This document shows, in pieces, positions 1-4,959 of a DNA stretch of 7,095 nucleotides; position 1 is the first letter of the stretch; every line of letters starts with the position of its first letter. Made by a program: the position numbers and the translations under genes. The notes under the pieces were generated by a model that was not told where the DNA came from, made no database searches, and saw only the letters and a program-made list of their open reading frames with translations. The stretch comes from Nitrospiraceae bacterium (GTDB lineage: Bacteria > Nitrospirota > Thermodesulfovibrionia > UBA6902), in NCBI GenBank assembly GCA_020354155.1, contig CP070644.1:220891-227985 (forward strand), read 5' to 3'.

Positions 1-503
1 GCACTTCTGACAAGAAACTTTATCAGTCTTTCATTGACATCGAGAAAGGCAAGTGTCTCTATCATTTCATCAGATTTTCTCAGCCTCTCCACAATGGCCG
101 TAAGAAAGTCAAAGGCTATGACAGGATCATTCTTCATTGAAATGAGCAGCTTTTCCCTGTGCAGTACCCCAAGAGAGGTCTCCTCTTCAGCAACTACATT
201 CGCTGATCTCGATCTGCCGTCAATCAGGCTCATTTCTCCGAAAAAGTCGCCTGCTCTGAAATTCGTCAACACCAGTTCCTGGCCATCCGTGCTCAGGAGA
301 CTGACCTTCACCAGTCCTTTGAGAACAATAAAGAGGTCGGTACCTTCATCAGACTGAAATACAATGTCCTTACCTTTCGCAACGGTGAGCGTGCTGAAAT
401 CATTTACTATATTTTTCAGATGTTCTTCAGAGAAACTTCTGAAGATAGGAATCCTTTTGAGAAACTTCTCTATCAGCTGCCTTTCACGTTCGTTGATGTT
501 CAT
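1..503 (-). CDS. Crp/Fnr-family transcriptional regulator (C-terminus cut by window edge)
   Basis: The reading frame starts at ATG 503-501 and stays open to the left edge, giving 167 residues without a stop. Residues about 17-125 form a cyclic-nucleotide-binding-type beta-roll: IPIFRSFSEE at the front, then the phosphate-binding-cassette-like stretch GDFFGEMSLIDGRSRSANV (about 85-103), with the Glu and Arg positions retained. Next comes the long dimerisation helix, and LDVNERLIKFLVRS (154-167) matches the segment that leads into the helix-turn-helix in Crp/Fnr proteins. The DNA-binding domain itself would lie outside the window, so the call rests on the N-terminal two thirds. There is no N-terminal cysteine cluster, so an Fe-S Fnr-type sensor is unlikely; the ligand is unknown. 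AAGGAA at 520-515 serves as ribosome binding site, 11 bases before the start. It is separated from the upstream cNMP-GAF gene by 114 bases holding a candidate promoter, so it may be transcribed on its own. Confidence 0.85.
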   Translation of the reverse strand, partial: MNINERERQLIEKFLKRIPIFRSFSEEHLKNIVNDFSTLTVAKGKDIVFQSDEGTDLFIVLKGLVKVSLLSTDGQELVLTNFRAGDFFGEMSLIDGRSRSANVVAEEETSLGVLHREKLLISMKNDPVIAFDFLTAIVERLRKSDEMIETLAFLDVNERLIKFLVRS

Positions 504-537
504 GGTTGCGGATATTCCTTATATATTATATGTACAT

Positions 538-566
538 AAAATAAATCATCACCGTTCTAAAAACAA
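538..566 (-). promoter_or_regulatory. Candidate sigma70-type promoter for the Crp/Fnr gene
   Basis: On the minus strand, TTGTTT (566-561) and TATTTT (543-538) are separated by exactly 17 bases. A further TATAAT (530-525) lies just downstream, without a matching -35 at normal spacing. Either would start transcription within about 35 bases of the ATG at 503. Both hexamers of the spaced pair deviate from consensus, so this is only a plausible site. Confidence 0.35.
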
Positions 567-617
567 GGGCAAAGAGCAGGCCTGATGTTCAACGATCTCC
601 CGGTCAGATGTAAACGC

Positions 618-1484
618 CTAACAACTCAGTATTGATGCGCGCTTGAGAGCCACATCCGTTGCGCTTCCCAGTTCAGTTATACGAAGGGAATTCAGTATTG
701 CCACCGATGCAAAATTTCCCAGTGACGTGAGCAGCTTTAAATCATTATCAGTAAAACTTCTTTCCGATGTATTGCTGAGGTTCATCACGCCCAGTTTCTG
801 CTTTCTCCATGCAAGGGGAACACAGAGCATTGATCGTATCTGCATCTCACCTGACAGATAACGGGGGTCATCAGTTACCATTTCAATACCTTCTCCATTG
901 CCGGTAAGAAACACATTACCTGCAATGCCCTCTCCCGGTATAATCTCCACTTTCCTGCCCGATTCCTTCCCAAAAGCAGCCTTTATTTTTAACAGTCCTG
1001 ATTTTCCATCAAGGAGCATAATCGAACCATTATCAGCCGTTATGACATTCCGGGCCTCTTTTATGACAAGTTCGCAGGATATTTTAATATCAGTGCATAA
1101 GTCAAGAATACCTGCCTTGTCCTTCTTCAGTTGAGCAAGGTCCTCATTGAGAGACCGTATCCTCTGGCTCATGGATTCAAGCATCTTAAATACGAGGGTC
1201 GGATCCCTGTCAATCGTCTGAAAGAGCTTTTGTTTGTTGACACTCAACACATGGGTCTCTCCCGAGGCAACAGCAGTCGCTGATCGCGGCCGCCTGTCAA
1301 AAATTGCCATCTCTCCAAAGATGTCTCCGCTCTTCAGGGTAGCTATCGTCAATTCTCCAGAATCAGTTTTTTTCTGAATGCGCACTTCCCCTGACTGTAC
1401 AACATACATTACCTCACCTTTTGCGCCTTCGCTGCAGATGACTTCCCCATCATCATAGGATTTACCCAGTTCACCTTCCGTCAT
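618..1484 (-). CDS. cNMP-binding domain + GAF domain sensor protein
   Basis: This 288-residue protein has two ligand-binding modules and no visible output domain. Residues about 5-100 are a cyclic-nucleotide-binding beta-roll with the cassette FGEMAIFDRRPRSATAVA (56-73), including Glu58 and Arg67 at the usual phosphate-contact positions. Residues about 100-130 are a heptad-like helix (SQRIRSLNEDLAQLKK). Residues about 130-270 are a GAF domain, shown by NGSIMLLDGKSGLLKIKAA, the GEGIAG turn, a CVPL strand and the final helix. It lacks HisKA, GGDEF, HTH or other effector domains, so it probably acts through a partner. Its ATG overlaps the stop of the FAD oxidoreductase gene (TAATG), with a strong GGGAGGGG ribosome site just upstream, so the two genes should be translationally coupled. 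The start is fixed by that overlap. The stop is TAG. Confidence 0.88.
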   Translation of the reverse strand: MTEGELGKSYDDGEVICSEGAKGEVMYVVQSGEVRIQKKTDSGELTIATLKSGDIFGEMAIFDRRPRSATAVASGETHVLSVNKQKLFQTIDRDPTLVFKMLESMSQRIRSLNEDLAQLKKDKAGILDLCTDIKISCELVIKEARNVITADNGSIMLLDGKSGLLKIKAAFGKESGRKVEIIPGEGIAGNVFLTGNGEGIEMVTDDPRYLSGEMQIRSMLCVPLAWRKQKLGVMNLSNTSERSFTDNDLKLLTSLGNFASVAILNSLRITELGSATDVALKRASILSC

Positions 1485-2824
1485 TAACCCCTCCCTACCA
1501 GAATTTTTGCATGCTCCCGCCAGAATGCAGCCTGAAGCGGCACTGTCATGGCCACATTAAACATATTCCTGTACCGCTCATTCCCTGTAAACATCCCCCA
1601 GAGCACTGTGCTCAATTTTTTTGGATTATCAACCTTCTTCTGTTCATCATTAACAATGGCAAGCATTCCCTTCGTAAGCACCGGGTAGTTCCTGTACATG
1701 TCCGACACGACATAGAGACAGCTTCCGTACAAATTATCAGTTATTATGTTTTTATAGACCGGCAGGTAATGTTCCCTGAAATGCGTGCTGCTCACACCAT
1801 GCAACACTGCTGCCTTGGCAGCTGCCTTGCCCATGATATAGGCAGCGCCCAGACCATCCTTGAAAAGCCGGGTTGACCCCGCATCACCGCACATCACAAC
1901 CCTGTCAGCATAACCTGAGGCCGGGGCCCTGATGTTCATCTTCGGCAGACAGCGGCACATTAATTCATAATCAACATCCTGGGGCAGAGCATTTTTTACT
2001 ACCCTATTTTCAAGGAAGTCATTCACAATATTTGCATCGATCGTCTTCCCAAGTATGCACACCGAAATGTAGGTCCCCTTGGGAATAATGGCTGCGAATT
2101 TAATTTCCCTAATGGGCAGAAGGAAGAGGTGAATTGCATTTCCAAAATGCTCTGCAATGACTGTGCTGTCATATTTCAGCTCTGCCATTGCAGTCACTGC
2201 CGTGTCCGGCCTCTTATATCCGATACCAAGATCTTCGATGATTTTCGGTGTTGTACTGTTTATTCCGAAGGCTCCGACAAGAAGGTCAGCGTTTATTAAT
2301 TCCCCGTCTTTTGAGTAGAGAACAGGTTTCCCATTTATATACTCAACCCTGTCCACCCTTATTTTCTCATGTACCGCTCCTTCTTCAACTGCCATGTCCA
2401 GAAGAAACTCATCAAAACTGTCCTTGTCGCTCCCAATAGTTCCTTTGGGTCCCCCTCCTCTGTAAACAGTAGCTATTGTTTTTTCATGGGCCGGAGTTGC
2501 TATGGAGGCTGTCCCGTAATTTGTGTACAACTGGTAGGCATTAATACCTCTCTGGACAACTGAGTCGGGCAGGTTTATGCCCTCAAGGGCGAGCGTCTGA
2601 ACAAGCAGTTCAGAGATAACACCGCCGCAACGGTTGCATCCTCCGGGACCGTCCTTTGTGAAGTCCTTGGGTTCATAGATGGTAATTTCCAGTTCCTTTC
2701 CGAGCATCCGCGCCATCTTCAGTGCAAAGATACTGAAAAAAGACCCGGCCGGGCCTCCCCCGATTACCGCAATTCTGGAACCGTCCTGCAGAACAAAATC
2801 TTCAGCACTCACGATTGCCCCCAC
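1484..2824 (-). CDS. FAD-dependent oxidoreductase, geranylgeranyl-reductase-like
   Basis: This is a 446-residue flavoprotein. An N-terminal Rossmann FAD site, RIAVIGGGPAG (17-27), is followed by an acidic strand end (ITIYEP, 47-52). The signature GPGGCNRCGGVISE (59-72) resembles the Cys-containing motif seen in archaeal-type geranylgeranyl reductases and related flavoproteins. A second FAD motif, VVMCGDAGSTRLFKDGLGAAY (309-329), is the GD-type ribose-binding segment of this superfamily. There are no transmembrane helices. The substrate cannot be told from sequence; reduction of isoprenoid chains or another unsaturated lipid is possible but unproven. The start is uncertain: GTG at 2824 gives 446 residues but has no clear ribosome site, while GTG at 2812 (residue 5) follows a G-rich stretch and would give 442. 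It heads a two-gene unit with the cNMP-GAF gene, which overlaps its stop by one base. The 370-base gap upstream suggests its own promoter. Confidence 0.82.
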   Translation of the reverse strand: MGAIVSAEDFVLQDGSRIAVIGGGPAGSFFSIFALKMARMLGKELEITIYEPKDFTKDGPGGCNRCGGVISELLVQTLALEGINLPDSVVQRGINAYQLYTNYGTASIATPAHEKTIATVYRGGGPKGTIGSDKDSFDEFLLDMAVEEGAVHEKIRVDRVEYINGKPVLYSKDGELINADLLVGAFGINSTTPKIIEDLGIGYKRPDTAVTAMAELKYDSTVIAEHFGNAIHLFLLPIREIKFAAIIPKGTYISVCILGKTIDANIVNDFLENRVVKNALPQDVDYELMCRCLPKMNIRAPASGYADRVVMCGDAGSTRLFKDGLGAAYIMGKAAAKAAVLHGVSSTHFREHYLPVYKNIITDNLYGSCLYVVSDMYRNYPVLTKGMLAIVNDEQKKVDNPKKLSTVLWGMFTGNERYRNMFNVAMTVPLQAAFWREHAKILVGRG

Positions 2825-2898
2825 TATAGATCACTTCAGTTAAAAGATAGAATGCATTTTAATACTGCAAGTGCTGGAAAAGAAATAACTATTCAACC

Positions 2899-2918
2899 TG
2901 CCTGCCGGCATGCAGGCA
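2899..2918. repeat. GC-rich intergenic palindrome
   Basis: TGCCTGC (2899-2905) and GCAGGCA (2912-2918) are perfect inverted arms around a 6-base centre. TGCCGGCA (2903-2910) is itself a palindrome, so alternative pairings are possible. It stands out in an AT-rich spacer. It has no T-run, so it is unlikely to be an intrinsic terminator. It resembles dispersed REP-like elements of the CCTGCC...GGCAGG kind seen in many environmental genomes, but one copy in this window cannot prove dispersal. Confidence 0.55.
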
Positions 2919-2938
2919 CCTTCGATGCCCTATTCATG

Positions 2939-2956
2939 ATAGTGGGTTTACACTAT
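2939..2956. repeat. Inverted repeat ATAGTG-N6-CACTAT
   Basis: ATAGTG (2939-2944) and CACTAT (2951-2956) are perfect inverted arms around GGTTTA. The size and AT content fit a regulator operator or a small hairpin upstream of the FAD oxidoreductase. No family could be assigned. Confidence 0.4.
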
Positions 2957-3128
2957 TTCCTAAAGACCTTTGCATAATTCAATAATAAATCCATCGAGTT
3001 AATACTCTATTGAAATCTATTGAGCAGTACATGCATTACTTTAGTTTTAAAAACCGCGTTGAGAACAGGTTTATTCAATTACATCATTTAATACATGAAC
3101 TGTTTCTTGCTTATCGATGAAACCCGAT

Positions 3129-3143
3129 ATGCAATAATTGCAT
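3129..3143. repeat. Perfect 15-bp dyad ATGCAAT-A-ATTGCAT
   Basis: Two 7-base arms are perfectly complementary around a single central base, 52 bases downstream of the rhodanese-fusion stop. It looks like a protein-binding site more than an RNA hairpin, because there is no loop. Its role is unknown. Confidence 0.4.
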
Positions 3144-3194
3144 TACCCTTTCCTGCACCGTATTTCAGGGTCACGCCCCTTCTGAACCGCATGC

Positions 3195-4286
3195 TCATGT
3201 AGGTTTAAAGGGAGTATGGATTCCCTCGGTCTCCCGCGTTCCTTCATCAACAGGACCTGTCCAGGCAAATAATCCGCCTTTAATACTTTTGGCCTTGAAA
3301 CCCTGACTGTTTAATAAGAAAGCTGCAGATGCGCTTCTCAGGCCTGACTGACAATAAACATAATACTCTGTATCCTGATTTAATGTGCCGTATTTCTTCC
3401 GAAGTTCATCCATGGGGACAAGACGGGCTTTGGGAATGTGTTCTTCTTCATACTCAATGGGCATTCTTACATCAAGGTAACTAACTTCCCTGTTCTGGAT
3501 ATCAAAAACATCTTCAGGAAAAACCTCCTCGAGAAAAGATTCCTTCATTATGTCATCAAAATCAGGTTTTGCCAGTGTCCACACAACAGTGTCCGTCAGT
3601 GTTCTCACTGTTGCATTTCGGGGAAGATCACTTATGAGAGCCTCTTCTCCAAAGCCCTCCCCCCCTTCCAGTTCAGATACCTTTTCCGGTATGTCACCCA
3701 TATTTTTCTTTATGACCTCAACCCTTCCGGATTTAATGATGTAGTAGATATATCCCCTGTCACCCTGTTTGATAACCTCTGCACCGGCAGGATATTCCTT
3801 CTCCACCAGTTTGCTAATAAAGGCTTCCATCTTCTTGGGTTCAAGCAATGCAAAGGGCTGGAGGGTCTTCATGTGGTTGAATTGTGAGTAACTCCTGATC
3901 TTGTGCTCAACCATCTGTGAAAAGGCGCTGTCCATCCCGACTATTTCATCAAAGTCAGCCTTCAGGAGTTTCAGTAAATTTACATCGGTCTTGGCCCTCA
4001 CTGAGCAGCACCGCGGCGAACAGGTCAACAATGCCATCTCACCAAAACCATCACCTTCACTGACAACATTTATCTTTGCCTTTTGACCCCACTTTGTCTT
4101 TTTCAGTATCTCTACTTCTCCTGTCCTGACGAGAAAAAAGGCATCGGCCGGCTTGTCCTCCTCTATAATGTCATCACCGGCACGCATCTGTACTGGCTGG
4201 AGTTTCTTTGAGAGTGCTTCAAGAGCACCGTCAGAAAGACTTGAGAAGTAACAGTACTTTTTCAGGTCTTTATATGATGCAGACAT
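3195..4286 (-). CDS. Tandem cNMP-binding domains fused to a rhodanese domain
   Basis: This 363-residue protein has three domains. cNMP domain 1 covers about 12-125, with cassette FGEMALLTCSPRCCSV (81-96). cNMP domain 2 covers about 143-255, with cassette FGEEALISDLPRNATV (212-227); both retain the Glu and Arg positions. A rhodanese domain (about 256-345) carries LDVRMPIEYEEEHIPKA (271-287) and the active-site loop YCQSGLRS with Cys312, the residue expected to carry persulfide sulfur. The final ~20 residues are a polar tail. The protein is probably cytoplasmic, as no signal peptide or membrane segment is seen. GGAGG (4300-4296) lies 9 bases before the ATG. It is divergent from the ArsR-dsrEFH-sqr operon, and a single-domain rhodanese would fit directly in that pathway. 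I infer that nucleotide binding tunes sulfur transfer or that the protein acts as a sensor. The stop is TGA, followed shortly by further stops. The first cassette is unusually rich in cysteine (Cys89, 93, 94). Confidence 0.9.
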   Translation of the reverse strand: MSASYKDLKKYCYFSSLSDGALEALSKKLQPVQMRAGDDIIEEDKPADAFFLVRTGEVEILKKTKWGQKAKINVVSEGDGFGEMALLTCSPRCCSVRAKTDVNLLKLLKADFDEIVGMDSAFSQMVEHKIRSYSQFNHMKTLQPFALLEPKKMEAFISKLVEKEYPAGAEVIKQGDRGYIYYIIKSGRVEVIKKNMGDIPEKVSELEGGEGFGEEALISDLPRNATVRTLTDTVVWTLAKPDFDDIMKESFLEEVFPEDVFDIQNREVSYLDVRMPIEYEEEHIPKARLVPMDELRKKYGTLNQDTEYYVYCQSGLRSASAAFLLNSQGFKAKSIKGGLFAWTGPVDEGTRETEGIHTPFKPT

Positions 4287-4373
4287 TGCAGCTGTCCTCC
4301 CCCATATCGTTTTAATAAAAAAGAGTCAGTTCACTGTTCCTTAATCTAAATTGGAGTACATCGATGATCATAA

Positions 4374-4400
4374 ATTATAACACAATCATTCTTTAGTCAA
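4374..4400 (-). promoter_or_regulatory. Promoter for the cNMP-rhodanese gene
   Basis: On the minus strand, TTGACT (4400-4395) and a perfect TATAAT (4379-4374) are separated by 15 bases, slightly shorter than ideal. Transcription would begin near 4367, leaving a leader of about 80 bases before the ATG at 4286. Confidence 0.5.
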
Positions 4401-4453
4401 GGAAAAAATCGTTCACAATTGATGGTTTCGCTATTCTTTACTGTCAGCACTAT

Positions 4454-4483
4454 CAGGAAAAGTAGGCTTGAATATTTTTCCTG
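4454..4483. repeat. Perfect 8-bp inverted repeat between divergent promoters
   Basis: CAGGAAAA (4454-4461) and TTTTCCTG (4476-4483) are exact inverted copies with a 14-base centre. The half-site centres are 22 bp apart, about two helical turns, which suits a dimeric regulator. It lies upstream of the rightward promoters and could equally be a hairpin. No regulator is assigned. Confidence 0.45.
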
Positions 4484-4544
4484 CAAAATGCCCTTTATAA
4501 TTCAGTATACATTGATGAATAAAAGTATTCTCCCAGTACCCTTG

Positions 4545-4573
4545 TTGACTTCAAGTACACCCTTAAGGATAAT
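4545..4573 (+). promoter_or_regulatory. Upstream promoter P1 of the ArsR-dsr-sqr operon
   Basis: TTGACT (4545-4550) and GATAAT (4568-4573) each match consensus at five of six positions with an ideal 17-base spacer. The spacer contains the palindrome CCTTAAGG (4561-4568). The start site would be near 4580, giving a leader of roughly 38 bases. Confidence 0.5.
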
Positions 4574-4580
4574 TTTTTTA

Positions 4581-4609
4581 TTGACAATCAGATTCTCACA
4601 TTCTAATAT
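4581..4609 (+). promoter_or_regulatory. Proximal promoter P2, predicting a leaderless ArsR mRNA
   Basis: A perfect TTGACA (4581-4586), a 17-base spacer and TAATAT (4604-4609) place the start site at about 4614-4618, on or next to the ArsR ATG at 4618. No ribosome binding site lies before that ATG, which agrees with a leaderless or near-leaderless transcript. Confidence 0.6.
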
Positions 4610-4623
4610 CAGCATATATGAAT
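4600..4623. promoter_or_regulatory. Putative ArsR operator over the -10 and start codon
   Basis: ATTCTAATAT and ATATATGAAT form an imperfect inverted repeat (8 of 10 positions) around CAGC. It covers the -10 of P2 and the ATG, a location where bound ArsR would block transcription. AT-rich interrupted palindromes of this kind are typical of the ArsR/SmtB family, and ATTC/GAAT arms recall operators described for sulfide-responsive members; that last comparison is from memory. Autoregulation is inferred. Confidence 0.5.
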
Positions 4624-4959
4624 GATTTAATTCCAAGAATCGATCTCCTCAAAACCGCTATCCATCCTGTTCGAATAGCGATTCTTGACGAGTTGTCAAA
4701 GGGTGTTAAATGCGTAAGCGACCTGAAGGATTTTCTTCACATCAGTCAGCCGAATATTTCCCAGCACCTTACGGCATTGCGGCAGGTCGGTATCATTGAT
4801 TATTTTATTGATGGGAGGCTTCGCTGTTATTTCCTGAAAAATCCTCTTGTTCTGGATCTGCTTGATATGCTGAAGAAGGACTATCCCTGCGAACTACCCG
4901 GCCCTGAATGCTGTCCTGTTACAAAAAAGGGAACCTATAGAAGAGAACAGAAGAAGTAA
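4618..4959 (+). CDS. ArsR-family repressor, probable reactive-sulfur sensor
   Basis: This 113-residue protein has the ArsR winged-helix fold. An opening helix contains HPVRIAILDELSKG (16-29), then the helix-turn-helix runs through DLKDFLHISQPNISQHLTAL (35-54), followed by the wing IIDYFIDGRLRCYFL (59-73) and a C-terminal helix. It has five cysteines: Cys32 just before the HTH, Cys70 in the wing, and Cys91, Cys98 and Cys99 in a tail (CELPGPECCP). The arsenic-type CVC metal site is absent. In sulfide/persulfide sensors such as SqrR and BigR, one Cys near the second helix and one in the last helix form a polysulfide bridge; Cys32 with a tail Cys could do the same. This is inferred from position and from the dsrEFH-sqr neighbours. 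The ATG at 4618 is the only reasonable start and has no ribosome site. Its stop overlaps dsrE by one base (TAATG). Confidence 0.85.
   Translation: MNDLIPRIDLLKTAIHPVRIAILDELSKGVKCVSDLKDFLHISQPNISQHLTALRQVGIIDYFIDGRLRCYFLKNPLVLDLLDMLKKDYPCELPGPECCPVTKKGTYRREQKK

Larger units (their letters stand above)
2825..3194. other. Gene-free spacer with several small dyads and repeats
   Basis: These 370 bases between the rhodanese-fusion stop and the FAD oxidoreductase start hold no convincing gene. They contain a GC-rich palindrome (2899-2918), an inverted repeat ATAGTG/CACTAT (2939-2956), a 10-bp-period direct repeat (3006-3023) and a perfect 15-bp dyad (3129-3143). A weak minus-strand promoter candidate, TTGCAG (2870-2865) with TATCTT (2849-2844) and a short 15-base spacer, lies close to the oxidoreductase start. 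No stem followed by a T-run was seen, so no intrinsic terminator is called. One 41-codon open frame on the plus strand from 2852 has no family resemblance and is not called. Confidence 0.6.
4287..4617. other. Divergent intergenic control region
   Basis: This 331-base AT-rich stretch separates the leftward cNMP-rhodanese gene from the rightward ArsR operon. It holds one candidate promoter facing left, two tandem candidates facing right, a perfect 8-bp inverted repeat between them and an operator-like dyad at the ArsR start. A 68-codon open frame on the plus strand (4419-4625) is low-complexity and overlaps the promoters, so it is not called. No RNA gene or riboswitch was recognised. Confidence 0.7.

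Noticed and set aside
525..530. TATAAT as the sole -10 for the Crp/Fnr gene
   Set aside because: No acceptable -35 lies 15-19 bases upstream of it, so the TTGTTT/TATTTT pair is preferred as the candidate.
34..585. Plus-strand open frames opposite the Crp/Fnr gene
   Set aside because: They are antisense to a clear cNMP-domain coding sequence and their serine-rich translations have no recognisable domain.
2899..2918. Intrinsic terminator after the rhodanese fusion
   Set aside because: The stem has no following T-run on either strand and lies almost 280 bases beyond the stop codon.
2852..2977. A 41-codon plus-strand frame in the 2825-3194 spacer
   Set aside because: It has no good ribosome site and no recognisable motif, and it runs through the GC-rich palindrome.
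3195..3197. General reassignment of TGA to an amino acid in this organism
   Set aside because: TGA ends the rhodanese fusion at the natural end of its domain, with further stops close behind, so TGA functions as a stop here.
4419..4625. A 68-codon open frame on the plus strand in the divergent spacer
   Set aside because: Its composition is low-complexity, it has no family resemblance, and it overlaps both promoters and the ArsR start.
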